From the NCBI GenBank assembly GCA_017590115.1, contig JAGGNK010007060.1:273338-337337 (forward strand): 64,000 nucleotides of DNA, written 5' to 3'. Both the position numbers and the translations under genes were made by a program. Below the pieces are notes generated by a model, which saw only the letters and a list, made by a program, of their open reading frames with translations, had not been told where the DNA came from and did no database searches. Of this stretch, positions 35,160-47,112 are shown in pieces; position 1 is the first letter of the stretch, and each line of letters starts with the position of its first letter. This DNA is from Montifringilla adamsi. Its lineage: Eukaryota; Chordata; Aves; Passeriformes; Passeridae.

Positions 35160-35500
35160 AACAGGGAATCCCTGCCTTGGGAGGGAGCTTAAAGCTCATC
35201 CAGATCCATGGCAGGGACACCTTCCCCTGTGCCAGGCTGCTCCAGCCCCAGTGTCCAGCCTGGCCTTGGGCACTGCCAGGGATCCAGGGGCAGCCCCAGC
35301 TGCTCTGGGAATTCCATCCCAGCCCCTGCCCACCCTGCCAGGGAACAATTCCTCATTGCCCAGATCCCATCCAGCCCTGCCCTCTGGCACTGGCAGCCAT
35401 TCCCTGGGTGCTGTCCCTGCATCCTTGTCCCCAGTCCCTCTGCAGCTCTCCTGGAGCCCCTTCAGGCTCTGGAAGGGCTCTGAGCTCTTTCCCAGCTGGG
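35160..35500 (-). mobile_element. CR1 LINE 3' part
   Basis: GGAGGGAGCTTAAAGCTCAT, CCATGGCAGGGACACCTTCC and on to CCCCTTCAGGCTCTGGAAGG. A short part of the usual 3' end is missing. Confidence 0.9.
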
Positions 35501-35896
35501 AAAATTGCCCCCATTGACCCAGAGGCTGTGTTGTCCTTCCCAGACAGAGCAGATGTGACTCTGGGAATGTCATTCTTAGTCTCAGCCCCAAAAGATTTTG
35601 TGAATTCACTCTCAGCTCACCTGATGTTCCATTTCTTGCTCCTCCAACCATTTTCCTCCTCATGAAAGCTCAGCAGCAGCAGCCACTGCCCAAACATTTG
35701 AAGAGGTCTGAGGTTTGCTCCGCAGCTCTGCCTTCAGTTGCATGAGCTCCTTAGGAATTTTAGACTTGTCTCAGTCAGTCTATTCACTCTAAATATTACA
35801 ATACTGAGCTGAACATTCGCAGCATGGAAGTAGTTTTGCCCTGGCATTAAAGACATAATGATTAATGTCCATATTTAGTGCTCATGGTAAACATTT

Positions 35897-36010
35897 TTCT
35901 CCCACTCTTAGAACAGGGAAGTATTTCAACCCATGCCAGGATTCCTTGTAACATCATTAAAGGTGATGAATTACCCTGGTTTTCATGTGGATGCAAAATG
36001 TAATTCCATG
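35897..36010 (+). repeat. Dispersed repeat of unknown family (copy 1)
   Basis: Partner of 39992-40112 in the same orientation. The shared part is about 115 bp and has no CR1 features. Confidence 0.75.
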
Positions 36011-36559
36011 GGATTTTCACAGTGGTTTAATGTTAATTTGTATTTACTCTACTCCAAACTCCCATTCCCTTTCAATCCTGCTTTTCTGCAGTTCCCCCAG
36101 GTTCTCTTGGGGAGTCACAAAGTGGAACATTTCATTTCTTTAATATTGCTTTCTTTACGTTTGTGTTTGTTGTTCTTTCACCCACCCATTCATTCCTGTT
36201 AGAAATTAACTGGCAAAGCCAGCTTGTCTTCAGTGAGAGCCATAAATCCTCCCTTTGTTGGGGACATGGGACAGCAAAACCTCTCCACAGGCTCCTCTCT
36301 CTGCCCCAGCCTCTCCCTTGGGATTTGTGATCCTCACTCCTGGATGAAGCACACAAAATCCTCAACCTCCAGCTGGTTTTTATGGTGTTCTGCACTTAAA
36401 TTCAAGCACTACAAATTATCATTCTTGGCAAATTAAAGCTCTTAAAGGAGGGAATTCCATGGACGGGGACCAACAACACCTCGTGTTCTCTGGGAAAGGC
36501 GCAACAAAAAAGTCATTCCCTCCTTCCCTCAGTTTTAGTGGGGAATCATGTGGGGAATC

Positions 36560-37088
36560 ATTCCATCCCAGAGTGGTTTGGGATGGAAGGGGTATTAAAA
36601 ATAATCCAATTCCAACCCTCCACCATGGCAGGGACACCTTCCCCTGTGCCAGGCTGCTCCAGCCCCAGTGTCCAGCCTGGCCTTGGGCACTGCCAGGGAT
36701 CCAGGGGCAGCCCCAGCTGCTCTGGGAATTCCATCCCAGCCCCTGCCCACCCTGCCAGGGAACAATTCCTCATTGCCCAGATCCCATCCAGCCCTGCCCT
36801 CTGGCACTGGCAGCCATTCCCTGGGTGCTGTCCCTGCATCCCCTGGAAATTGTCTCTCTCCAGGTTTCCTGGGGCTCCTTCAGGCCCTGCAAGGCCACCC
36901 TGAGCTCAGCCCAAAGCTTCTCCTGTGCAGCTGAACAATCCCAGCTGTGCCAGCCTTTCCTGCCAGCAGAGCTGCTCCATCCCTCTGCTCATCCTGGAGC
37001 CTCCTCTGGGCTCTCTGCAGCAGCTCCAGCTCCTCCTGTGCTGGGACAGGGCTGGGGCAGCTCTGCAGGTGGGCTCTCACCTGTGGGG
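36560..37088 (-). mobile_element. Longest antisense CR1 copy in the window
   Basis: From TCCCAGAGTGGTTTGGGATG at the CR1 3' end to GTGGGCTCTCACCTGTGGGG at its 5' limit, about 530 bp. It matches the sense copy at 28745-29258 over nearly its full length. Confidence 0.92.
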
Positions 37089-37480
37089 CATCAGGATGGA
37101 ATCATCTCCCTTGACCTGCTGGAAACCAGCAAAAGTCTTTGGAATTTGCAAAAACCATGAGCACAACATAAGTTTCTGCTTAAAGAAGCTTCCTGAGGGC
37201 AACTACTGAAGTAATCTGTGTGGAAAGACCAAAGTGCAGATTTTTTTGAAACAGCCTAAGAAAAAGAGAAAGAAAATTTCCACTGCGCCACCAAAAAATT
37301 TCCACTGCCCCAATGCTCTGCCCTCCAATGGGAAGGACGACGTTCAACACGAAAAAAACCAAATCTTTATTCATAGCAGGCTTAGATAATAGACCTCAAA
37401 ATATGTCCTGGGTGCGTAGCTGTGCATTTTGAAGCTGTGATTAAGGCATCCTTAGCCACGGGGGCTGCGTGTGTTTCTCC

Positions 37481-37502
37481 CTGCGTCACCCCCTTGACGC
37501 AG
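37481..37502. promoter_or_regulatory. Inverted TGCGTCA/TGACGCA pair
   Basis: CTGCGTCA and TGACGCAG form a perfect 8-bp inverted repeat with a 6-base spacer. Each arm resembles an ATF/MAF half-site. Function is unknown. Confidence 0.35.
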
Positions 37503-37944
37503 CTCTGCTGCGTGTCGGCCACGTTGGATGTGTGGAATATTTCTGGGAGAAGATGCTGGCAGAGGCACTGGCTCTGCCACAACGGATCAGGCAGCGTGTC
37601 CGTCAAGCCCCAACACCCAGCCTGGAAGGCAAACATTCCCTATAGGAAAAAAAAAAATGGTGCCAGTGAGGTTAGAACCAGGATTCGGGATCTGGGAACG
37701 CTCAGGTTTGTGAGAAAAACAGGAGCACTTCTCAAAAGGCTCCAGATTTTTGTTATGTTGTTCCCTCTACCATTCTCCCATGAATATCAGCAAAGACTGA
37801 ACACAGATTCAGGGAATGACCTTAAGTTGAGCTCCTTGAAGCCCTGAAGTAAATCCCTCTTTTAGAAAAATTGACTGTGGAGAAGGAAAACATCCCGGGG
37901 GGAAACTCCCCAGGTTATTGTCCAGCTGTGCTGTGACAAAGCCA

Positions 37945-38085
37945 GGTTTTCTGGAAGTGTTCAAGGCCAGGATGGAGCAGCCTGGGACAGAGGAATGTGT
38001 CCCTGCCATGGCAGGGGGTGGCACTGGGTGGGCTTTAAGGTCTCTCCCACCACAAACCATTCCCTCATTCTATAATTCAATGGTT
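37945..38085 (+). mobile_element. CR1 LINE 3' tail
   Basis: TTTTCTGGAAGTGTTCAAGG, CAGCCTGGGACAGAGGAATG and a tail ending CCATTCCCTCATTCTATAAT. Confidence 0.88.
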
Positions 38086-38321
38086 CTGCCTTTTTTTGCC
38101 CTTTATCCTCTATCCAAACCAATTCCCAGCACCTGTCCCTAAGGTCCCACCTTTAATCTGAGATGAAACGCTGCCTTTCATCTAAGATCCCTGTCAAGCA
38201 AGAGGCAGCCTGGACTGCAGCTCATCCAGAGCTGTGTTTGGGCTGATCAGCCTTAAAATGCTCATTATCATACAAACAGATCCCTGAATTCTGCCTTCCT
38301 GCCCTTGGGGGACATGTTCAT

Positions 38322-38685
38322 GGAATCCCAGACAGGTTTGGGTTGAGAGGGACCTCAGAGCCCCCCCCAGTGCCACCCCTGCCATGGCAGGGACACCTTC
38401 CCCTGTGCCAGGCTGCTCCAGCCCCAGTGTCCAGCCTGGCCTTGGGCACTGCCAGGGATCCAGGGGCAGCCCCAGCTGCTCTGAGAATTCCATCCCAGCC
38501 CCTGCCCACCCTGCCAGGGAACAATTCCTCATTGCCCAGATCCCATCCAGCCCTGCCCTCTGGCACTGGCAGCCATTCCCTGTGTCCTGCATCCCCTGGA
38601 AATTGTCTGTCTCCAGATTTCCTGGGGCTCCTTCAGGCCCTGCAAGGCCACCCTGAGCTCAGCCCAAAGCTTCACTCCCTCCAGT
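38322..38685 (-). mobile_element. CR1 LINE 3' part
   Basis: GGAATCCCAGACAGGTTTGG to GCCACCCTGAGCTCAGCCCA. Young GC-rich subfamily, near-identical to copies at 25.1, 35.2 and 36.6 kb. Confidence 0.92.
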
Positions 38686-38861
38686 TCCTAATTTTCATGA
38701 CCCTGGTAGGAATTTAATATCTCTGAAAACCCTTTCCTGCTGTGCCCTGCAGCTGAAATCAGAGGATGCAGAGTGCTGGGAAGGGCAGAGGAGTCTGGCT
38801 GTGATGGCACCACAGCAGCACCTCAGGGACCAGCTGGGGACTGCTGTCACCTCTGGTTCAC

Positions 38862-39250
38862 ACAGAACTCACAGAATTCCCAGAATCCCTGGGTTGGGAG
38901 AGACCTCCAAGGCCATGGAGTCCAGCCCAGCCCCAAGAGCTCAGCCAAGCCCTGGCCCCCAGTGCCACATCCAGGCTGTGTTAAACCCCCCCAGGGATGG
39001 TGACTGCAGCCCCTCCCCGGGCAGCCATTCCAGAGCTTTATCACCTTGCTGGAAAAACTCTTTCCTGCTCTGCAGCCTGCATTCCCTCGGTGCAGCTGCA
39101 GGCTGTGTGCTCTGGCTGTGTCAGTGCTGCTGCAGACAGAGCCCAGCCCAGCTGAGCACAGGCACCTTTCAGAGCTGTGCACAGTGAGGAGGGCAGCCCT
39201 GAGTCTCCTTTGCTCCAGGGGAGCACCCCCAGCTCTCTCAGTGTTGTCAC
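38862..39250 (-). mobile_element. CR1 LINE 3' part, second subfamily
   Basis: AACTCACAGAATTCCCAGAA, GGGTTGGGAGAGACCTCCAA, ACCCCCCCAGGGATGGTGAC and CATTCCAGAGCTTTATCACC. It is the antisense counterpart of the copy at 14000-14260. Confidence 0.9.
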
Positions 39251-39744
39251 AGTGGGACGGGGGGGTCTCCACCCTCAGCTTTCTCCAGCCCTTTGTGTCC
39301 CCTGGCAGGTGGCACTGCCAGGACCCACACCTTGGCAAGGGCTCTCCTTCCCCAGGGGACACAAACGGTGGCACTGGCGGCGCTCGATTGTTCCCCGCTA
39401 TCAAACAGCAGATCTTCAGTTATCCATAAATCTCTGCTTGCCGCTTTTATGACACGAAACAGTGAGCAATTACTTAAATTTACCTTGTGACTCACTGCAG
39501 ATTAATTCATTGAGTAAGCCTTCCTCGTTTGGAGGAGAAATAAATTCACTCCCGTTTCGTTGTAGCTGCACGTGTGGTAATATTTATACATGTGAGATAA
39601 CCCGGGCTGTTATCCGGGGCACTTTGGGAAATGGCAGCTTGTTTTCAGGCACTTCTGTGTGGCTCTGGAATTGTCTCTTGGCTGGCCAAGGCTGGGACAT
39701 TTATTGCACCACAGGGGCTGGGAATCAATCCTGGCAGTTTGTCC

Positions 39745-39970
39745 CAGAGTCAAAGGGGTTGAGGTGGGAACAGCACATGGTCCAGGCCCCCTGGTTGCCC
39801 AGGATTGTGTCCAGGTGGTTTTTGGGTATCTCCAGGGATGGAAAGTTCCCAACAGCTCCTCTGGGCAACCTGGGCTTTCCAGTCACAAGGAAAAAGCATT
39901 CCCAGATGTCCCAGGGAACCTCCTGTGCTCCCCTTTGTGCCCCCAGCTCTGGCCCTGGGCACACTGGACA
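39745..39970 (-). mobile_element. CR1 LINE 3' fragment, diverged
   Basis: CAGGCCCCCTGGTTGCCCAG, then TATCTCCAGGGATGGAAAGT, CTCTGGGCAACCTGGGCTTT and AAAAAGCATTCCCAGATGTC follow CR1 antisense order. Confidence 0.6.
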
Positions 39971-39991
39971 GAGCCTGGCCCTGCTCCTTTC

Positions 39992-40112
39992 TTTTTTCTC
40001 CCACTCTTAGGACAGGGAAGTATTTCACCCCATGCCAGGATTCCTTGTAGCATCTTAAAGGTGATGAATTACCATGGTTTTCATGCAGATGCAAAATACA
40101 ATTCCTTAGTAA
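39992..40112 (+). repeat. Dispersed repeat of unknown family (copy 2)
   Basis: CTCCCACTCTTAGGACAGGG through CATGCCAGGATTCCTTGTAG and GGTGATGAATTACCATGG to AATTCC matches 35897-36010 at roughly 88-90% by eye. Confidence 0.75.
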
Positions 40113-40559
40113 TTCCAGGGTACTTTTTGTCCCTTTGCCCCTCCCTGCAGTGTCCATGGGCATGGATGGGATCCTGGAGCCTTCCCTCACTCCCAGCTCT
40201 CCCAGCCCTTCCCCACAGGACACGTTACCATCCTTTTCACCACCTGGCTGCCACTCCTGGGCTGCTCCAGGGTGTCCAAGTCCCTGGGCACGGAGGAGCC
40301 CCGGGCTGGGCAGGGTGCTGCAGGCGTGCAGAGGGGCAGGGAACCCTCCCTCGGCCTGCTGGCCACAGCCCAGGACACTCTTCCCCCCTTGGCTGCTGCC
40401 TCGTGGTCACCCTGGCTCCCACCAGCACCTCCAGATCCTCTTCTGTTCCTCAGCAGGTTCTGGAACATGAGGTTTCCTTTCCCTGGTGCCAGAATTTCCT
40501 ATTTTTCCCCTCTCTTCTGAGCTGCACGAGGTCCTGGTCAGCTCATTCCTCCCTCCTGC

Positions 40560-40712
40560 TGCACCCAGAGTCCCTCTGTCCCCTGTCCCCTCACCCACAG
40601 TCCCCTGTCCCCTCATCCAGAGTCCCTCTGTCCCCTCAGAGTCCCTCTGTCCCCTCACCCAGAGTCCTTCTGTCCCCTGTCCCCTCATCCAGAGTCCCTC
40701 TGTCCCCTCACC
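40560..40712 (+). repeat. CCCTCTGTCCCCT minisatellite
   Basis: Units AGAGTCCCTCTGTCCCCTCA with variable GTCCCCTCATCC inserts. It accounts for part of a long false ORF (39659-40837). Confidence 0.9.
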
Positions 40713-41377
40713 AGGCCATGGGTGAGCAGGACAGGACCTGGTGCTGTCCCCAAAAGGACTTTGTGCCCCTGATCCCCACCCTGAGCTCACCCCAACTTTT
40801 CAATCCTCCCTTGTCCCCTCAGGCAAGGCCTGTGTGAGGCAGGTTTCTCCTGGTTTGGGTTGGGAAATGCTCTGGGATGTGGAAAGGAGAACCCCAGACT
40901 CACCTTCAGGGTGAGGGCAGATGGGGACATTCCCAGGCCTCCTGGAAAAGGCACAAAATGTGGACAAAACTCTGGCCCAGGCTGACCAAAAAGCTGACCA
41001 AGGTGAGCTGGACAAGGCCGAGAAGAAGCCCAAAGCCACAGCAGAAGAATCACAGGCACCTAGGAGTGAAATACTCCTTCAGAAAAGTGAGGCAGGAAGA
41101 ATATGGAGCATTTTGTGCTTTGTTTCAAGGGGGAAGAGGAGGGTTAGTAGGTCAGTGAATTTCCTGTGCTACCAAAGTGAAAATGAGGCCATTTCAGAGC
41201 CTGATCATCATCTGGCACCTCAAGGATGTGCTGCACCTACCCAGAACCCTGAGAACACCAGGCTGGAGCCAGGGCATGGGGATTCTGGGGGGATTTTTGG
41301 GGAATTTTGCTCTCTGGAGGGAGCTGGCACGAGTTCCACAAAAGGGTGAAAAAGAGGAGCCTCTCTGCTGGGTATGC

Positions 41378-41440
41378 CAGAGAGGTTTGGGTTGGGAGGG
41401 ACCTAAAAATCATCAGTGCCAGCCCTGCCATGGCAAGGTG
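41378..41440 (-). mobile_element. Short CR1 tail
   Basis: AGGTTTGGGTTGGGAGGGAC followed by CCTAAAAATCATCAGTGCCA and GCCCTGCCATGGCA. Confidence 0.8.
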
Positions 41441-42617
41441 AATAGCCTAAGGAGCCACTGGGGCATTGTCTGAGTCAGACCTTGAGGTTTATCCAATTAT
41501 TATTCCATGAGGACAGACTGCCAGTGAAGTCAGTGGGAGCTGAATGTGAGAGGGAAGCAGGGGTGGAACAAGGGGAGCATTTCCCCCCTGGCCATCAGGC
41601 CTGACTTCAGTTGTGTGTGAAAAGCACTTCAGGTGCTCCATAGGGCTGGGATGTTCCAGTCTGGGAACATGGAATATTCCACCAGATTCTGTACGTTTTC
41701 TACAGATTTCATTTCCTCAGGACTCGAGCACAAAGCACCCAGAGCTGAGTTTAAGTGGCCAGGCCTGGCCAAATTGCAGCACTTTTATCTTTGGTCCTAT
41801 TTTGGCTCAGTTTGTTTGGCTCTAAACCACAATTTAATTTCACATCACCTTTAGTCTTGGATTTTTTAAGTCATCTTCTCTTGCAATCACAGAACAATGA
41901 TATCCTTTAAATGTCCAGCTCTGCTTGCACAATGGGCTGGCTCTGCTCTGCTCTGAGAGCCAGAACTGACCTTAACACTCCACTTGATCGGATGTGATTG
42001 TGTGTTAAAAGAAGTTTTAAAGGTCAGGTGAACTAAGGAGCTTCAAATAATTGCCTGGGCAGCTGGCAGAATAAATTGTGAACTTGCTATGTGTTTTCTC
42101 TGTTCAGCTGATCAAAGTGGCACGATGCTCAGCAGCTACACCTCTGCAAGAACAGTGTCCAAAACAAGCAAACCCTGGGTGGTTTGGTCTCTTTTCTTGT
42201 TTAATCTGGAGCAATTCTTGTTTTAAAAAAGCATTGATCGGTGCCCGGCAAGATTTTGTGATTTAAAAAAAAAAAAAAAACACCAACAAAAAACAACCAA
42301 AACATGTTGTGTCAACTTTCTTCCTGATGTTTGTTTTACTCATTTTCAGAAAACAACTCTGGGAATGCCTGTGAGCTGTGCTGTAAAATCACCAACAAAC
42401 TGGTGGATGTATTGGTGAGGTGGTAAAATTATAACAAAAAAGCAGAAAGGGGAAGTGGCCTCTTTCAGCTCCCAGTGAGGGCAGAGGAAAGTCCTGTCAC
42501 TGCCTTGGATCAGCCAGCAGGAATAACAGGAACAGAAATTCCAATCAAACCAACCGATTGTTTCTTCTTTCACCTCTGTAGCTGACCTGTAGAAATGGGC
42601 ATTTTAATATTTTCTTG

Positions 42618-42895
42618 CAGGGATCCAGGGGCAGCCCCAGCTGCTCTGGGAATTCCATCCCAGCCCCTGCCCACCCTGCCAGGGAACAATTCCTCATTCC
42701 CAAGATCCCATCAAATCCTACTCTGAAGCCATTCCCTGGCTCCTGTCCCTGCAGGCCTTGTCCCCAGTCCCTCTGCAGCTCTCCTGGAGCCCCTTCAGGC
42801 CCTGCCAGGGGCTCTGAGCTCTCCCTGGAGCTTCTCCTCTCCAGGGGAGCACCCCCAGCTCTCCCAACCTGGCTCCAGAGCTCCTCTGGTTTAAT
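42618..42895 (-). mobile_element. CR1 LINE fragment lacking its 3' end
   Basis: Starts abruptly at GCAGGGATCCAGGGGCAGCC and continues to GGAGCACCCCCAGCTCTCCC. The last ~150 bp of CR1 (tail and the CCATGG palindrome) that every other minus copy has at its left end are missing. Confidence 0.88.
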
Positions 42896-43381
42896 TCCAA
42901 CAGGTTCTCCAACGTCTTCCTCCAAGTGTTGGAGAGCTGCACAAGAAAGCCTTGATGTCAGAACTGCCTGGGGCCAGTAACAACCAGAATAATTTAAACA
43001 ATTGTCAGAGCTGCTCCCGGGGAGGACAAGGACCCGAGAGATTTGAGTCAGCTGTGATTTGCTGGCCTGGGAGGAGGAACTGAAGGGGCTCATCCTGCTC
43101 CTCGTGGCATTTGTGAAAGGCAGGTTACAAAACGTGAGAAACAGTCGTGTCATGAGTAAAGGCTGAAATTGCAGAGCTGATTTCCGTGCGACTCAAAGGG
43201 GCTCACCCATTGTGAAACCCCAAAGGTCGCTCTCCCACCATCTTCCAGGAAAGCAGGGAACAGAGGAGGTGCACAGAGCTTGGCAGGGATCAGGGACCAC
43301 CCGGGGGCAGCCCAGCACCTGGAGAAGGGGGAAAGCCTTGGGAAGGCATGGCTTGGAGAGCACTGCCTGCACTGAGCCTGC

Positions 43382-43406
43382 GGAGGAGGAGGAGGAGGAG
43401 GAGGAT
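43382..43406 (+). repeat. (GGA)n microsatellite
   Basis: Eight GGA/GAG triplets directly ahead of the TATAGA array. Confidence 0.9.
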
Positions 43407-43429
43407 GGGGAGATGGTGTGGATAGAGAT

Positions 43430-44535
43430 ACAGAGGCATTGATAGAGATACAGGCATGTGGACATATGTAGATATACAGATATATATATTTAGAGATATA
43501 TAGATATATAGGTATATAAGTCTATAGATATATAGATGTATAGGTATATAGATATATAGGTATATAGATCTATAGGTATATAGATCTATAGATATATAGA
43601 TACATAGGTATATAGATATGTAGATACATAGGTATATAAGTATATAGATATATAGATCTTTAGATCTATAAATATATAGGTATATAGATATATAGATCTT
43701 TAGGTATATAGACATATAGGTATATTGATATGTAGATATATAGATATATAGATATATAGGTATATAGATATATAGATATTGATATATAGACACAGACATA
43801 GACATAGAAATATATAGATGATATAGATATAGATATATGTTGATATATAGATGTATAGATGTATATCTATAGGTATATAGATAGATGTATAGATAGAGAT
43901 ATAGATGTATAGAGATAAAGAGATACAGATATATCAATATAGATATGGATTTAAATACAGCTATATAAATATTGATATATAGATATAGACATAGACATAG
44001 AGCTATATAGATGATATAGAGATATGTGGATATGTAGATATAGATACAGGTATATAGATAGAGATAGAGATAAAGATATATAAATACAGATATATCAACA
44101 TAGATATGGATTTAGATATAGATATATAGTTATAGATATATAGATATAAATAGAGATATAGAGACATAGATATATAGAGATATAGATATATACATAAAGA
44201 GATATAGATACAGATATATCAATATAGGTATGGAATAGAATATAGATATAAATATGGATACATAGAGATATATAGAGATATAGAGATATATAGTTATATA
44301 TAGATATCCAGATGTTGATATATAGATACAGACATAGAGATATAGAGATACAGAGATACAGAGATACATAGAAATAATGTAGATATATAGATATAGAAAT
44401 ATAGAGAAACAGAGACATAAACATAGATTAGATATAGAGATATACAGCTATATAGATATGTAGATACTGGTATATAGGCAGACACAGATATAGCTACATA
44501 GATGATGTGGATACAGCTAGATACAGATGTAGATG
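43430..44535. repeat. 1.1-kb (TATAGA)n-type AT-rich array
   Basis: Interleaved ATATAGAT, GTATATAG and ACATAGAC units run without a break for about 1.1 kb. There are internal longer copies (for example the region from about 43855 is echoed near 44100 and 44215). It reads as Ile/Tyr-rich false ORFs on the minus strand. Confidence 0.95.
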
Positions 44536-45772
44536 TAGATTTAGCTCTCTTCACAACCAACAGAAAAACCCCATCAAACAACATAACTTTCTGCCAAAAT
44601 CCAAATTCTACAGGCAGGCACTGCAGACTCTGCCACCTTGGCTCACTCCAACCTCTGTTTCCCACTTTGTACCCCTGGAAAACTTCCCATGGATCCTGCT
44701 GTGGTGATTCCATCCCCGTGCCAGTGCACTCACTTTCATTAAACAGCTTCCGGGGCAGATTTTAACTCTTCTAATTCTGTTGCAAATAAAGAGAGATTCT
44801 CTTAAAATCCTGTTTAAATCTCAAAGAGTCCAACCTGGATTTCCTTGTTTTGACCTATGTTGGCAGCCAGTGTTTCCTGTTTTCCTATATATCAATTTAC
44901 ATCTCATTAGCACTTGAACAGCTCCATTTCTTAACTCTCATCACTCTACCAATATTTTCTCCAGCTCTCCAGCTGTAAAATTTGCCCACATAAAAGTCTC
45001 TAAAAATGAGAGAAAAAGAGAAGGAAAGTTTGGGAGCATTTTCTCCCTTCTGATAGTTAATTATAACTACAAATCTGAAATGTCTTCCTTCTGTCCAGCA
45101 GCACCACAAAATATTTAACAAGATTTGGATCCTGATGAGGTTTATTTCTAGACTTCACTTTGAGCAAATAATTACTGGTGTTCCTAATCCTGGGGTTAGT
45201 TTTGTGTGGAAAGAGGAGTCCCAATGCCAGTACATATGGCCAGGGACATTTGAGCTGATTGAGAAATCCAGGCTTTTTTTTTTTTTTTCCCCTGGAAACA
45301 GATATGGCCATTCTAGAACTTTCTAAATTAACCCTGTTTAAATTTAAAGACTGGAAAAATGTCACCCACAGATGGAGTCTTTATCCTTCTCCTTCCCATC
45401 AGCTTCTATTCCAAACCTCTGGGCAGGGTTTTTACATGCTCTGTGTTGGTTTTCCTGTGCTGGCACCTTCCCCCGAGGCAGCAGAGCTCAGTGAGGGGGG
45501 GATTCTCAGCATTTCTTGCAATACCCACCCCCCCTCAACGGGAACCCACATGGGAATGTTTCATCTGGCCAGTTACACATTAGCTGGAAAAAGCATTTGA
45601 CAATATCCCGTGGAGAAGCAGCTCAGCACTCACTGACAGGGGCTGATGAGCAAATAGATTTTCCCAACCCCGTTTCCTGTGACTTGCTCTTCAGAGCTGC
45701 TCAGTGAATTAAAAGATGCCACTCATAAATATTAATTATTTAATATTTTTTGTTGTTGTTCATGCCGTTGCA

Positions 45773-45889
45773 GTGGTTCGAAAGATGTTTTAAAGATAAA
45801 CCAAATGAGAGTCCTCTGAAAAGCTTCATCAAATTACAAACAGAAGCTGTGGGAGAAGATGAAAACAGCCGAGAGGAAAAAGCTCAGCA
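45773..45889 (+). other. Exon-like open stretch after a strong acceptor, uncertain
   Basis: A T-rich tract ends CCGTTGCAG at 45772. Then an open frame reads WFERCFKDKPNESPLKSFIK and LQTEAVGEDENSREEKAQQ before running into the CR1-like repeat. Composition is protein-like and hydrophilic, but I recognise no family and no clear donor. Confidence 0.2.
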
Positions 45890-46085
45890 GGAATTTGCCC
45901 ATGGCAAGGGTGCTCAGGCCTTGGCAGAGCTGCCCAGGGAGCTTTGCAGTGCCCATCCCTGCAGGTGTCCCCTGGGGGTGGCACTGAGTGCTCTGGGCTG
46001 GGGACAAGGTGCCCATGGGGCACAGCTGGCACTGCCTGGGCTGGGAGGGCTGTGCCAGCCCCGGGGATTTGGGATTCTGTGCCAG
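45889..46085 (+). mobile_element. CR1-like 3' fragment, twin of the 20.8-kb copy
   Basis: CAGCAGGAATTTGCCCATGG through GGTGGCACTGAGTGCTCTGG to CCCCGGGGATTTGGGATTC. It is nearly identical over about 195 bp to 20760-20953 on the same strand. Confidence 0.75.
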
Positions 46086-46336
46086 GGAGGTGCAGAGGAT
46101 CCCTCCAGCCTCAGGCAGAACCTCACAGGAATTGCAGTGACCTCTCAAGGAGCGAGCAGGACCCCAAAGCTCATCCAGGGGAGTCTGTGACAAGAAGCCA
46201 GAACAAATTTTAGTTTGTTTGTGTGGCAGGAGCCTGGGCAAGGAGCTGGGAATTCTGTCCTCTTGTCTGTTCTCCTTCTGTCCTCCAAACACCAACACAG
46301 TGAGCAGAGTTGCAAGACAACAACTCCTGTGTGAAT

Positions 46337-46408
46337 GAAGCCATGAATAAATTCCTCAATTAAGCCACGAATTAATTCCTCAATTAAGCCACGAATTAAT
46401 TCCTCAAT
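46337..46408 (+). repeat. 24-bp tandem repeat, three copies
   Basis: Units of AATTCCTCAATTAAGCCACG plus AATT. The first copy differs slightly. Confidence 0.9.
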
Positions 46409-47042
46409 TTCAGAGCTCCCACAGATCAGAATTCCCTGTGATCTTTGGGGCCACCTCAGCCCCACCAGCTCAGGGCCAAACTCTGCCTTTCTCCCAAGCC
46501 AGAACAGAGGGAAAAGCCTGGCTGCAGGACATTTGGAGGGCTGAGGAGTCCCTGGGAGCACAGTGACACCTTGGCATCGCTTTCCTGGGCTCAGGTTACA
46601 CCTGCACAACAAGGGGAGCATCAAAACCTGGCTCCTGTTACTCCCCCACAGATTTCTTGCCAGCCAGGAGCTCCTGTGGCAGCACGAGCCTCAGGCAGGG
46701 ACAATTCCCTGGCTCTTTCCCCCATCCCTGAATTTTTTGGGTGCGTCCTTCACTCGTGGTTTGGTGCTGTCAGGTGGCTCTGACACGGACACGGCTGCAA
46801 GGGACAAATGAAAACTGGCCCAGGGTCTCTAAAGCAGCCATCAACAGCCTTGCCTGTGCTGGAAAAACATTCAGGAGGGTGTTGTTGTCACTGGGCCAGG
46901 AGCAGGGCAAAAAAAAATGCCTGCTGAGATATTTCTGTAACGTATCTTCCCTCTTCCAAACCAGATTTTAGGGCTCTGCTATTAAAAATTACTGGATCAA
47001 GGAAGGAGTTATACTATTTTTGTTTTCATTTTCCTCTCATTG

Positions 47043-47112
47043 AAAAAAAAAAAAAAAAAAAAGGAAAAACATCTTGAAATGTCTACATCTACCCAAAAAA
47101 AAAAAAAAAATT
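47043..47112 (+). repeat. Two poly(A) tracts
   Basis: About 20 and about 17 consecutive A residues separated by roughly 30 bp. No processed pseudogene was recognised upstream. Confidence 0.85.

Noticed and set aside
39659..40837. 392-codon open frame
   Set aside because: It runs through a CR1 fragment, an unknown dispersed repeat and the CCCTCTGTCCCCT minisatellite, and shows no domain.
43290..43937. 215-codon Ile/Tyr-rich minus frame
   Set aside because: It reads the TATAGA array and is low-complexity.
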